Below are positions 52,323-60,941 of a stretch of 64,000 nucleotides of DNA, piece after piece. Origin of the DNA: an uncultured Kiloniellaceae bacterium (GTDB taxonomy: Bacteria; Pseudomonadota; Alphaproteobacteria; Kiloniellales; Kiloniellaceae); contig CANMQP010000005.1 in the NCBI GenBank assembly GCA_947500035.1, forward strand, positions 186,001 to 250,000, written 5' to 3'. Position numbers and translations under genes: made by a program. The notes under the pieces are model-generated. The model saw only the letters and a program-made list of their open reading frames with translations, did no database searches and had not been told where the DNA came from. How positions within the stretch are numbered: position 1 is the first letter of the stretch; every line of letters begins with the position of its first letter.

Positions 52323-53102
52323 CTAAAACGGCCAGATGATGTCGAAGACCTGTTGACCGTAGCGTGGCTGCTGGACATCGGAGATCTGGCCACGGCCACC
52401 ATAGGCAATGCGGGCTTCGGCGATCTGATCGTAATTGATCTGGTTGGTGGAGGTAATGTCCTCGGGGCGGATCAAACCGGCCACCTGCAGTTCGCGAACT
52501 TCATAGTTCACCCGCACTTCCTGGCGTCCGGCAACCACCAGATTTCCGTTAGGGAGTACCTGGGTGACCAGAGCGGCGACCCGCAGATTAATCGATTCGT
52601 CGCGGGCGACGGCGCCGGCGCCTTCGGAACTGCTGGTGCTATCCAGATCCACCAGGTCGGTGGCGTCCACGGCGGTGGGCAGAATACTTGCCAGGCTGGC
52701 TTCGTAGCCCAGAAAGGATGTCGCTGACGCATCTTCAGCATTGGTCCGGCTGCGGTTGGTTCTGTTCGAGATCGCTGCCGAATCATTGATTTCGATGATC
52801 ACCGTGAGAATGTCACCGACCTCAGTGGCCCGCTGATCCTTCAGGAAGGCCCGCGATCCAGGCCGCCAGAGAGAGCTCGGCGAGCGCTCGACCTCTACAG
52901 GTGCAGGCATCGGCAGGCTGACCTCCTCTACGCCCGAGGCGATACTGGCCGGGTTTTCGATGGTCGAGAGGGCCGGGGCGCTGCCGACTTCCGAAAGCCG
53001 GTTGATCATGTTGCAGGCGCTGAGGCTGACACCGACCAGGGAGACGGCGACCGCTTTTTTGAGCAGCGACAGAGTTGGATTGTGATGCTTGGACATGCTC
53101 AA
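52323..53102 (-). CDS. flgH: Flagellar L-ring lipoprotein FlgH
   Basis: 259 residues. Lipoprotein signal ending VSLSAC (lipobox LSAC). Family blocks: SSLWRPGSRAFLKDQRATEVGDILTVIIEINDSAAISNRT, NGNLVVAGRQEVRVNYEVRELQVAGLIRPEDI and YGGRGQISDVQQPRYGQQVFDIIWPF. It forms the outer-membrane ring. Last of the flgF-flgG-flgA-flgH run on the minus strand. Confidence 0.95.
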   Translation of the reverse strand: MSMSKHHNPTLSLLKKAVAVSLVGVSLSACNMINRLSEVGSAPALSTIENPASIASGVEEVSLPMPAPVEVERSPSSLWRPGSRAFLKDQRATEVGDILTVIIEINDSAAISNRTNRSRTNAEDASATSFLGYEASLASILPTAVDATDLVDLDSTSSSEGAGAVARDESINLRVAALVTQVLPNGNLVVAGRQEVRVNYEVRELQVAGLIRPEDITSTNQINYDQIAEARIAYGGRGQISDVQQPRYGQQVFDIIWPF

Positions 53103-53110
53103 TCCCTCCT

Positions 53111-54106
53111 TTAATTAATGACGACGTTGTTGGTAAGGGCGGCGCGAACGGTACCCCGGCCAACGACTTCCGCAGAGATAATGCTGTTGGATTTCGTGTT
53201 CATGACCTGGATGGCCTCGCCCATGGTGCCGGCTTCCAGGGCGCGGCCCTGCGCCGTAAGGACCATCCGCTCGGTTTCCAGACGTATGGTGACCAGGCTG
53301 TTCTTACTGATGATCTGGGGTGTCCGAAGCTCGCTGGCCTTGATCACCACACCCGCGCCAATGGGGCGCCGGGCGCTTTTGCCGACGATCGAGTCGCTGT
53401 CAAGGAGCGCATTGCGCATCAGACGGTCGGCGCGGTGGCTGATCCAGTCGAGATCATCAGTGCGGATAACCTCTCCCGCATCTATACGGCGACGCAGGAC
53501 TGGCACATCGACAACCCGGATCGCACGCCCGCGCAGGGTCGCCTTTGCAACCGGAACGCCTTCGGCCGGCGCCGCGAGTTGAGCAGTAAAGCGCCCGCTT
53601 GTGGCGTCGAAGGATATGTTGGTAACGGCAACACCGTCACCCTGTTCGCGCGGCAGGATCATTTGAACCGAAGGTGTATCGAATTCCAGCATTGCATTCT
53701 GCGGCATGCCCTCATCAAACAGGGCTTCCTCGACGCGGGCCTTGATCTGCTGTGGTGGTATGATGGTGACCGCGCGCTGAATGATTGCTTTGTCGAGACG
53801 CGAGCTCGCGCGCCAGGGCAGGGCGTACTTCTGTGCCACAGCGGTCAGCCAGCGCACGCCGACCGGGACCTTTTTGCCCAGTGCCGGGGTGCGCGCAATC
53901 GCAGTCTCGGATTTTTCGCCCAGGCCGTTAAAGATATCGCCCAGCCTGACGATTTCACCCTCCACGACCACGTCGCGGTTCAAAGTGATGATTCCATTGC
54001 CGATTTCAGGGGTGTTACTTCCCTTGCTTTCGGCCGCGGTCACCGGTGCAAGAAGGCCGAGAGCCAGAAACACAAGGCCGGCCAACGAGATTCTGCGCAT
54101 GATCAA
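53111..54106 (-). CDS. flgA: P-ring assembly chaperone FlgA
   Basis: 331 residues with a signal peptide (MIMRRISLAGLVFLALGLLAPVTA). The SAF-type C-terminal region is clear: VPVLRRRIDAGEVIRTDDLDWISHRADRLMRNALLDSDSIVGKSARRPIGAGVVIKASELRTPQIISKNSLVTIRLETERMVLTAQGRALEAGTMGEAIQVMN. Acts in the periplasm on FlgI. 8 bp upstream of flgH. Confidence 0.93.
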   Translation of the reverse strand: MIMRRISLAGLVFLALGLLAPVTAAESKGSNTPEIGNGIITLNRDVVVEGEIVRLGDIFNGLGEKSETAIARTPALGKKVPVGVRWLTAVAQKYALPWRASSRLDKAIIQRAVTIIPPQQIKARVEEALFDEGMPQNAMLEFDTPSVQMILPREQGDGVAVTNISFDATSGRFTAQLAAPAEGVPVAKATLRGRAIRVVDVPVLRRRIDAGEVIRTDDLDWISHRADRLMRNALLDSDSIVGKSARRPIGAGVVIKASELRTPQIISKNSLVTIRLETERMVLTAQGRALEAGTMGEAIQVMNTKSNSIISAEVVGRGTVRAALTNNVVIN

Positions 54107-54118
54107 ACTCCTCTTAAC

Positions 54119-54904
54119 TTAGCGAAGGTTGGAGACGCTTTGCATCATCTCGTCGGAGGACTGGATGACCTTCGAGTTCATCTCATAAGCACGCTGCGCC
54201 GTGATCAGATTGGTGATCTCCGCAACAACATTGACGTTCGAGGTCTCCAGGGCTCCCTGGAGAAGCGAGCCGGTTCCGATTGAAGTCGGAGCGGCAACGT
54301 TCGCCTGACCCGAGGCCGCGGTTTGCAGGAAAGTATTGTCTCCGATCGCATCCAGACCGGCTGGGTTGGGGAAGGTGGCCAGTTCGATGTTTCCGACCAC
54401 CTGCGGCGCGACCTGACCATCAATATCGACGGAGACCTCGCCGCTGGCGTTGATGGAGATCGATGTCGCGTTGATGGGGATCGTGATGCCGGGCTGAATG
54501 ACATATCCGTCCGGTGTTACGATGTCGCCGTCGGGAGAGAGCTGAAACGCGCCCGCACGGGTGTAGCCGGTTTCGCCGGACGGCAACTCGATGGTGAAGT
54601 AGCCCTCGCCATTGATCGCCACGTCTAGCGGGTTATCGGTGATGGAAATATTGCCCTGTTCGGTGATCCGGTAGACGGCGGCGGGTTTGACACCCAGGCC
54701 GAGCTGAACGCCGGTCGGCACGATCGTGCCGGTGTCCGAAGAGGTTGAACCGACCCGGCGCAGGTTCTGATAAAGCAGATCGTTGAACTCGGCACGTTGG
54801 CGTTTGAAGCCGGTGGTGTTCATGTTCGCGATGTTATTCGAGATGACTTCGACATTGAGCTGCTGTGCCAGCATGCCCGTAGCGCCAATGTTCAATGATC
54901 TCAT
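54119..54904 (-). CDS. flgG: Distal rod protein FlgG
   Basis: 261 residues, normal length. MRSLNIGATGMLAQQLNVEVISNNIANMNTTGFKRQRAEFNDLLYQNLRRVG at the N-terminus and NVNVVAEITNLITAQRAYEMNSKVIQSSDEMMQSVSNLR at the C-terminus are diagnostic. 12 bp before flgA in the operon. Confidence 0.96.
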   Translation of the reverse strand: MRSLNIGATGMLAQQLNVEVISNNIANMNTTGFKRQRAEFNDLLYQNLRRVGSTSSDTGTIVPTGVQLGLGVKPAAVYRITEQGNISITDNPLDVAINGEGYFTIELPSGETGYTRAGAFQLSPDGDIVTPDGYVIQPGITIPINATSISINASGEVSVDIDGQVAPQVVGNIELATFPNPAGLDAIGDNTFLQTAASGQANVAAPTSIGTGSLLQGALETSNVNVVAEITNLITAQRAYEMNSKVIQSSDEMMQSVSNLR

Positions 54905-54922
54905 GGGTTTATTCCTCTACTT

Positions 54923-55648
54923 CTACTGCTGTGACGAAGCCAGAACCTGGATCGCCCGGCGTTGGCGCTCGTGTTCCTGCTCGACGAGTTTGCTTGTGGA
55001 GCTATAGCTTCGGACTGTTGTGATCATCTTCGTCATCTCGACGATGCCCTGAACGTTCGAGCCTTCGATCATGCCCTGGGCGACCTCGGCGCCTTCGGCG
55101 GCCTGCGGCTCCTGGTCTCCCCGGGCGAAAAGGCTGTTCGATTGTTTTTCGAGCTCTTGCTCGTTTTCGAAGCCGACGATTTGAATACGGCCGATCAGTG
55201 TCTCGCCGGCTGAAATGCTGCCGTCTCGTGAGATGGAGATGTGCGGCTCATTGGGCGGAATGGTGATGGCGTTGCCGCCGATGTCCAGCACAGGATCGCC
55301 CTGCGTGGTGACGATCTGGCCGTCCTGGTTCAACTGAAAGGTGCCGTTGCGGGTGTAGCGTTCGCCGTCGGGCGTCTCGACAACGAAGTAGCCGTCCCCA
55401 TTGATGGCAAGATCGAGCGGATTGTCGGTTTTGGTCATGGGGCCGGCGTTGAGGTTCCGCAGGACCGCAAGGTCCTGTACCAGGCTGACCCGATCGTTGT
55501 TGCCGGTCTTTTTGAGATGCTCGACAAACATCATGTCCTCGCCCTTGAAGGCCGGGGTGGTCATGTTCGCCATGTTATTGGCGATGATGTCCATCTTGCG
55601 CCGCAGCACCGACTGGCGGGAGAGAGCTATGTAACCGGTATTTTCCAT
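54923..55648 (-). CDS. flgF: Proximal rod protein FlgF
   Basis: 241 residues. Rod-protein N-terminus (MENTGYIALSRQSVLRRKMDIIANNMANMTTPAFKGEDMMF) and C-terminus (SNVQGIVEMTKMITTVRSYSSTSKLVEQEHERQRRAIQVLA). First gene of the flgF-flgG-flgA-flgH operon; a sigma-54-like promoter lies 73 bases upstream. Confidence 0.94.
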   Translation of the reverse strand: MENTGYIALSRQSVLRRKMDIIANNMANMTTPAFKGEDMMFVEHLKKTGNNDRVSLVQDLAVLRNLNAGPMTKTDNPLDLAINGDGYFVVETPDGERYTRNGTFQLNQDGQIVTTQGDPVLDIGGNAITIPPNEPHISISRDGSISAGETLIGRIQIVGFENEQELEKQSNSLFARGDQEPQAAEGAEVAQGMIEGSNVQGIVEMTKMITTVRSYSSTSKLVEQEHERQRRAIQVLASSQQ

Positions 55649-55720
55649 CGCAAACCGTCCGAATTTTTGCTCGTGTTTCCAGCAGCGCGTTGCCGGTCAC
55701 ACATGATCGGACTGGTCTTT

Positions 55721-55735
55721 GCACGACCCGTGCCA
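55721..55735 (-). promoter_or_regulatory. Sigma-54-like promoter of the flgF operon (minus strand)
   Basis: Read on the minus strand: TGGCACGGGTCGTGC, GG-N10-GC, with one deviation from consensus (GTGC instead of TTGC). 73 bases before the flgF ATG. Confidence 0.65.
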
Positions 55736-55808
55736 AACGGAGTCTTTACCAAAAACGGCGGAAAACAGCGGGGTTGCTGTGGGGAGACAGGGCCTTGCAT
55801 TGCCCCTG

Positions 55809-55837
55809 CGGCAGGGCTTGCCGGGCAGTTCTTGCCT
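55809..55837. promoter_or_regulatory. Two abutting ftr-like inverted repeats between flgF and fliL
   Basis: CGGCA-GGGCT-TGCCG at 55809-55823 and GGGCA-GTTCT-TGCCT at 55823-55837. They are about 95 and 109 bp upstream of the flgF sigma-54 promoter, matching the spacing at flagellins 3, 4 and the mini-flagellin. No sigma-54 site was found on the fliL side. Confidence 0.55.
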
Positions 55838-55953
55838 CAGCTTGCGGGATTAACGCTCCCTCTACGCCGGACCCCGATTTCAACGACTTTTTAACCATCA
55901 GAGCGTAGGGTTGCTGCCAGTTAAGTTTATGAAAACCAAAGAGTCCTGGGTAT

Positions 55954-56481
55954 ATGTCCGATCAAGCGGTATCTGAAGACGTCGGCGAAGAGTTTGAGGT
56001 CGAAGCGCGACAGAAAGGTGGCATGAACGGGAAGAAGCTCGTTCTTTTCATCGTTCTGCCGATCCTTCTGCTGGGTATCGGTGCCGCGGGCGTCTATTTC
56101 TCGGGGCTTGCCGACTCCTTCCTGGGAAAGGAAGAGGAAGCTGCTGAAGAAGTGGTGGAAGAAGTCCCCATCGGTCCCGCGGTTTTCTACGATCTTCCGG
56201 AAATGCTCATAAATCTGACCTCGGGCGGACGCCGCGCCAATTTCCTCAAGATCTCGGTCAGCCTGGAGCTGCAGTCTGAAGCCGATATCGCCACGATTGA
56301 GGCGGTTCTGCCGCGTATCCGAGACAACTTTCAGGTCTATCTGCGCGAGTTGAGGATCGAAGATCTTCAGGGTTCCGCCGGTCTGCAACGTCTCCGTGAG
56401 GAGCTCTTGCTGCGGGTGAATGCGGCAGCGCGGCCTGCAGTGATACAGGACGTGCTGTTTAAAGAAATGCTTGTGCAGTGA
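55954..56481 (+). CDS. fliL: Flagellar basal body protein FliL
   Basis: 175 residues. One membrane segment (KKLVLFIVLPILLLGIGAAGVYFSG, about 27-50), an acidic linker (EEEAAEEVVEEV), then a periplasmic domain (PAVFYDLPEMLINLTSGGRRANFLKISVSLEL and LLRVNAAARPAVIQDVLFKEMLVQ). Supports stator activity near the rod. Start codon ATG. Confidence 0.93.
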   Translation: MSDQAVSEDVGEEFEVEARQKGGMNGKKLVLFIVLPILLLGIGAAGVYFSGLADSFLGKEEEAAEEVVEEVPIGPAVFYDLPEMLINLTSGGRRANFLKISVSLELQSEADIATIEAVLPRIRDNFQVYLRELRIEDLQGSAGLQRLREELLLRVNAAARPAVIQDVLFKEMLVQ

Positions 56482-56493
56482 CGGTTGACGTAA

Positions 56494-57597
56494 ATGGCTG
56501 AAGAAACAGAAACCGAAGAAGTCGATCAGGATGCGATGATGGCCGAGTGGGAGGCCATGGCGGACGACGACGAAGAGGGTGGCGGCGAGGCGGAAGGCGA
56601 CGGCGATGAGATGGGTGGCGCCGCCGGTTCCACCCGGGTTCTCGATCAAAGTGAAATCGACAGTCTGCTGGGGGTCGATACCTCTGCCGACGACGACGTC
56701 GCACAGTCGGGCATCCAGGCGATCCTCAACTCTGCATTGGTGTCCTATGAGCGGCTGCCGATGCTCGAGGTCGTCTTTGACCGCCTTGTCCGGATGATGT
56801 CGACTTCGCTGCGTAACTTCACTTCGGATAACGTCGAAGTCAGCCTGGATAACATCACCTCGGCACGGTTCGGTGACTATCTGAATTCAATTCCCTTGCC
56901 GGCGATGCTCTCGGTCTTCAAGGCCGAGGAATGGGACAATTTCGGTCTCATGACCGTCGATTCCGCCCTGATTTACTCTATCGTCGACGTGTTGCTCGGT
57001 GGGCGCCGGGGAACTGCGGCGATGCGGATTGAGGGTCGCCCATATACAACCATTGAGAGAAATCTCGTCGAGCGGATGGTTCATGTTGTGTTGGCGGATC
57101 TCTCCAGCGCTTTCGACCCGCTGTCTCCGGTGAATTTCCGCTTTGAGCGCCTTGAGACCAACCCGCGTTTCGCGACCATCGCACGCCATGCCAATGCAAC
57201 CATCGTCATCACCTTGCGGGTCGATATGGAAGACCGGGGCGGCCGGATCGAACTCCTGATCCCCTATGCCACTCTGGAGCCGGTTCGTGAACTCCTGCTG
57301 CAGATGTTCATGGGCGAAAAGTTCGGGCGGGATTCCATCTGGGAAGGCCACCTGACCGCGGAACTCTGGCAGACGGACGTTCCCATCCAGGCTGTCCTGG
57401 AACAGGTCGAGCTGCCCTTGGGTGAGATTATGAACTGGGAAGTCGGGAGCCATCTCGAGCTCTCCACCACACCGGCCTCCGCAATCGAAATGCGGTGCGG
57501 GGATGTGCCGATGTTCCAGGGGAATATGGGACGCAAAAACGGCAGTATTGCAGTCCGCGTGGTTAACAAGCTGGCGCGGGAGAGTGAAGCGTCGTGA
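56494..57597 (+). CDS. fliM: Flagellar motor switch protein FliM
   Basis: 367 residues, longer than the usual 330-340. The CheY-P docking motif, normally at the very N-terminus, is here at about residues 50-62 (LDQSEIDSLLGVD), after a strongly acidic 48-residue extension. The middle CheC-like and C-terminal FliN-like domains (VELPLGEIMNWEVGSHLELS) are intact. Forms the C-ring and receives the CheY signal. Its end overlaps the start of the next gene by 4 bases. Confidence 0.95.
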   Translation: MAEETETEEVDQDAMMAEWEAMADDDEEGGGEAEGDGDEMGGAAGSTRVLDQSEIDSLLGVDTSADDDVAQSGIQAILNSALVSYERLPMLEVVFDRLVRMMSTSLRNFTSDNVEVSLDNITSARFGDYLNSIPLPAMLSVFKAEEWDNFGLMTVDSALIYSIVDVLLGGRRGTAAMRIEGRPYTTIERNLVERMVHVVLADLSSAFDPLSPVNFRFERLETNPRFATIARHANATIVITLRVDMEDRGGRIELLIPYATLEPVRELLLQMFMGEKFGRDSIWEGHLTAELWQTDVPIQAVLEQVELPLGEIMNWEVGSHLELSTTPASAIEMRCGDVPMFQGNMGRKNGSIAVRVVNKLARESEAS

Positions 57598-58190
57598 GCA
57601 CAGGGTTTGATTTGACTTTGATAGTAGAACTGATTGTGGCGGGCCTTTTGGTCGCGACCATCGTTTATGCGGCAATCCTCGACCGGAAACTGGGCGCTCT
57701 TCGCAGGTCGAAGGACGAGATGGAGAGCTTGATCAAAGACTTCGCTGATTCAACGCTCAAGGCCGAGCAGGGCTTGGCGGAACTGCGGGCTCATGCCGGA
57801 TCGAGCGGAAACGATCTCCAAAAGCAGGTCGAGGGCGCAGCTAAAATGCTGACCGATCTTAAGTTTTTGGTTGAGCGGGGCGAGACGCTTTCCAACCAAC
57901 TCGAAAGTGCTTCGGCCACGGCTCGCGACAGTCTGGGCGGCAATGGTTTTGGCAGCACGCGCGGGGGAGGCCGGAACGTTGTGTCGACGGCACAAAGAGA
58001 TATGGGCACGAGACAACTGCGCGCGGACTCTGACGTCAGGGCCGGCCAGGGTCCTGCAACGCCCAAGGCTTCGTCTGAACTGCATGATGATGATGCCGGT
58101 CCCGATGTGCCGATTTCGGAGCGGCTGAACCTGTCGTCCGAAAACCCAGGTGCGCAGGCCTTGCTGAAGGCTTTGCAAAGAATGCGTTAA
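57594..58190 (+). CDS. DUF6468-like flagellar-locus protein
   Basis: 198 residues from GTG. One N-terminal membrane segment (LTLIVELIVAGLLVATIVYAAIL), a coiled-coil-like stretch (residues about 32-105), and a disordered glycine- and serine-rich tail ending NPGAQALLKALQRMR. It overlaps fliM by 4 bases. Proteins of this type recur between fliM and motE in alphaproteobacteria; the function is not established. Confidence 0.7.
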   Translation: MSTGFDLTLIVELIVAGLLVATIVYAAILDRKLGALRRSKDEMESLIKDFADSTLKAEQGLAELRAHAGSSGNDLQKQVEGAAKMLTDLKFLVERGETLSNQLESASATARDSLGGNGFGSTRGGGRNVVSTAQRDMGTRQLRADSDVRAGQGPATPKASSELHDDDAGPDVPISERLNLSSENPGAQALLKALQRMR

Positions 58191-58353
58191 TCCGCCTGAT
58201 GTAATCTCTCCACGGCGGGCTGACCGGCTCAATTTAAGAGAAATGCAATCCAGTCAGGTTTAAAATACTGGCAGGTTAAAAACTCTGGCTTTTCGGGCGG
58301 AACAAGAGTGAAGCCGCCCAGATCCTACAGGATCCCGTACGAGGAAGGTATCC

Positions 58354-59076
58354 ATGCGACTTCGTTTGCTGCCGTTTGTTATTCTTGCCGCCGCCGCGTT
58401 GTTCACGGTGAAAGTCGGCAATATCTGGCAGGGAATCTCCTCCGCAACCGCCGCGAAAACCGGATTTGAGCAGCTTGCCGCCAAACCGGCGGATGAAGAG
58501 GCGGATGATAGTGCCGAAGCTGCCGGAGATGAGGTTGCTGAACCCGCTGCCGCAGACGAGACCTTTGAAACGGCTGCTGTCGCGCAGGATCAGGATACAG
58601 CGGAGAGCACTGACAGCCAGGCTGATACGGCTGAAACCAAGCAGCCCCGCGATCCCTTCTCCTTGACCGATGAAGAAATCAATCTCTTGCAGTCCCTGTC
58701 CGAGCGCCGCGAGGAGATCGAACAGCGCGGACGGGCCCTTGACCAGCGCGAAGTTCTGCTGAAAGCCGCGGAGAGCCGGATCGACGAGAAAGTGGCGGAG
58801 CTGGAAGCGCTGCGTAAGTCGATCGAAGGTCTGCTCGACGAACATGACGAGGAGACCGAGGCTCAAATGAAAAGCCTCGTGAAGATATATGAGGCGATGA
58901 AGCCCAAAGATGCGGCGCGCATCTTCGAGCAGCTCGACCTGGCGGTGTTGCTGGACGTTATCGAGCGGATGAAAGAGCGCAAGACCGCACCTATCCTGGC
59001 GAAAATGGATCCTGAGCGGGCAAAAACCATCACATTGGAACTGGCTCAGCGCCGGACCCTGCCTATTGCCAAATAG
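58354..59076 (+). CDS. motE: MotE-like flagellar protein (MgtE N-domain type)
   Basis: 240 residues. N-terminal signal or membrane segment (MRLRLLPFVILAAAALFTV), an acidic low-complexity stretch (residues about 45-105), a coiled coil (EINLLQSLSERREEIEQRGRALDQREVLLKAAESRIDEKVAELEALRK), and an MgtE-N-like helical domain (LVKIYEAMKPKDAARIFEQLDLAVLLDVIERMKERKTAPILAKMDPERAKTITLELAQR). In related bacteria MotE stabilises MotC or stator parts in the periplasm. Confidence 0.8.
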   Translation: MRLRLLPFVILAAAALFTVKVGNIWQGISSATAAKTGFEQLAAKPADEEADDSAEAAGDEVAEPAAADETFETAAVAQDQDTAESTDSQADTAETKQPRDPFSLTDEEINLLQSLSERREEIEQRGRALDQREVLLKAAESRIDEKVAELEALRKSIEGLLDEHDEETEAQMKSLVKIYEAMKPKDAARIFEQLDLAVLLDVIERMKERKTAPILAKMDPERAKTITLELAQRRTLPIAK

Positions 59077-59211
59077 TAAACCGAATTCAACGATTTGAGC
59101 GCCGTGCCGTTTACGCTGCGTTAATCGAATACCGTTAATGTTCAACAGGTTTTACGAGCCGGTTCAGTGGAATCGCTCTGAGGGGACCGCCGGTAATTAA
59201 AGGAGACTAAT

Positions 59212-59601
59212 ATGTCCGCTGTCGACATGAACATGCCGATTTTGATCGTCGATGACTACAAGACGATGCTTCGTATCATTCGTAATCTGCTGAAGCAGCT
59301 TGGTTTCAACAATGTTGATGAAGCCGCTGATGGCAGTGCCGCGCTGCAGAAACTGCGCGATAAGTCCTACGGTCTGGTGATTTCCGACTGGAACATGGAG
59401 CCCATGAGTGGTCTGCAGCTTCTCAAGGAATGCCGCACCGACAATCAACTTCAGGCTCTGCCGTTCATCATGATCACTGCTGAAAGCAAAAGCGAGAACG
59501 TCGTTGCTGCCAAGCAGGCTGGTGTGAACAACTACATCGTCAAGCCGTTCAACGCCGCGACGCTGAAAAGCAAGCTGACAGCCGTCCTTGGTGCGTTTTA
59601 A
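59212..59601 (+). CDS. cheY: Chemotaxis response regulator CheY
   Basis: 129 residues, single receiver domain. D14-D15 bind metal, D59 (VISDWNM) is phosphorylated, T89 (MITAES) and K111 (IVKPF) complete the active site. It signals to FliM, whose docking motif lies just upstream at 56640-56680. Preceded by AAAGGAGAC. Followed by cheZ. Confidence 0.95.
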   Translation: MSAVDMNMPILIVDDYKTMLRIIRNLLKQLGFNNVDEAADGSAALQKLRDKSYGLVISDWNMEPMSGLQLLKECRTDNQLQALPFIMITAESKSENVVAAKQAGVNNYIVKPFNAATLKSKLTAVLGAF

Positions 59602-59612
59602 GGATCAGACGC

Positions 59613-60218
59613 ATGTCAATGCCGGCGGGCAAGGAGGCTGCCGTGGATAATGCCACCGTGGTCAACATGGAAACCGCTGAGGGGGATCTCTCAGCGGTGA
59701 ACATGCGTCTCTTTGCTGAGGTCGAGGCGGTCGCTGAGTTCATTACGAACGCCAAAGCAGAGATCGCCTCACTTCGAGCAGATGAAATCACCAGTGAGCA
59801 TCTGCCAACCGCGACGGACGAGCTGGCGGCGATCGTCGGCGCGACCGAGGCTGCGACCAACACCATACTAGGGTCGATGGAAGAGCTCGAAGCTTTGGCT
59901 GAGACCGTCGATCAGGAGGTTTCCGACAAAATCAACAATTCGGTGACCCAGGTCTACGAAGCATGTAGCTTTCAGGACATTACGGGACAGCGCATTGGCA
60001 CGGTGGTCAACGCCCTTCAACATGTCGAAAACAAGGTCACGGCCTTGCTGGCGGCATTCGGTGAAGAGTTCAAGGCTGCCGGTGTCGAGCGCCCGGCCAC
60101 GCCCAAGCGTGCAGACGGTAAAGCCGAACGGCCGGATGAAGATCTTTGCAACGGTCCTCAACTGCCGGGAAATGAAATCAGTCAGGATGACATAGACGCC
60201 CTTATGGGCTTCGACTGA
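59613..60218 (+). CDS. cheZ: CheY-P phosphatase CheZ
   Basis: 201 residues. The catalytic D-x-x-x-Q is D122-ITG-Q126 in ACSFQDITGQRIGTVV, on a long helical region. The C-terminus SQDDIDALMGFD is a CheY-binding helix and closely resembles the FliM docking motif LDQSEIDSLLGVD. It dephosphorylates CheY-P. Immediately after cheY. Confidence 0.92.
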   Translation: MSMPAGKEAAVDNATVVNMETAEGDLSAVNMRLFAEVEAVAEFITNAKAEIASLRADEITSEHLPTATDELAAIVGATEAATNTILGSMEELEALAETVDQEVSDKINNSVTQVYEACSFQDITGQRIGTVVNALQHVENKVTALLAAFGEEFKAAGVERPATPKRADGKAERPDEDLCNGPQLPGNEISQDDIDALMGFD

Positions 60219-60224
60219 TCCGCG

Positions 60225-60941
60225 ATGGCTGGTCCGCTGCCAAGGACCTTCGTGGGGCAAAGCGATCCCAATGTGATCGCCCTGCTGAGTCTCAAACTTC
60301 TTCTTCTCGCATTCTTTATTTTGCTCAACGCCCTCTCGGTGATTGAGGAAGACAAGCAGCGCGTCGTTATCGACAGCGTGAGCCAGGCCTTTGACGGCCG
60401 CATTCAGGCCTACAAAAATCTCTCTGAACAGGCCGCCGGATCCGGACAGCTCTCCGGCGCCCGGGAACTGGCGAACGAACTTGCCGATCTCCTGGACACG
60501 ACCCTGCCGGCGATCCGCCTCAACGAAGGGGCGAGCAACAGCGAAGTCCGGCTTGAACTCCCTTCCAGTATGCTGTTTGCACGCAACGCGACCGAATTGA
60601 ATCCGGGCCGTGATCTTCTGTTGCAGCGGCTGACCAAGGCGCTGCTCGCGGCAAGTACGAAGGGTACCGCGTTTCTTGCGGAGGTACGGCACGGCGTTCC
60701 CGGGGATGCACTCGGGCGCCTTGATGGGTCGCAGGAGCGGTCCGTTGAACTTCGGCGTCTCGGGGAACTTGCCCGACACCTCGCCGACGCCGGTCTGCCG
60801 GTGGAGCGCGTTTCCACGGGGCTCGAAATTGGCCGGCCCGGCGCGATCTTCCTGAATTTCCGCAGTGTTGAAGTTCCCGCAGATATGGCTGGAAGCCCCC
60901 AGGCCGGCAATCCCGAAGTCGGCGCGGAGACGCAGCCATGA
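60225..60941 (+). CDS. MotB-like membrane protein without ion-binding aspartate
   Basis: 238 residues, one N-terminal membrane segment (NVIALLSLKLLLLAFFILLNALSV) and an OmpA-like periplasmic domain (RLELPSSMLFARNATELNPGRDLLLQRLTKALL.., QERSVELRRLGELARHLADAGLPVERVSTGLEI). At the place of the MotB proton- or sodium-binding aspartate there is serine (S22), with lysine nearby. Overlaps the next MotB-like gene by 4 bases, so the two are made together. Confidence 0.78.
   Translation: MAGPLPRTFVGQSDPNVIALLSLKLLLLAFFILLNALSVIEEDKQRVVIDSVSQAFDGRIQAYKNLSEQAAGSGQLSGARELANELADLLDTTLPAIRLNEGASNSEVRLELPSSMLFARNATELNPGRDLLLQRLTKALLAASTKGTAFLAEVRHGVPGDALGRLDGSQERSVELRRLGELARHLADAGLPVERVSTGLEIGRPGAIFLNFRSVEVPADMAGSPQAGNPEVGAETQP

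Noticed and set aside
53075-54283. 402-codon plus-strand frame opposite flgA
   Set aside because: It is a mirror of flgA and parts of flgH/flgG; the minus-strand proteins are clear family members.
59118-59139. Two TTAA words upstream of cheY as a CtrA box
   Set aside because: The spacing is 10 bases instead of the required 7.
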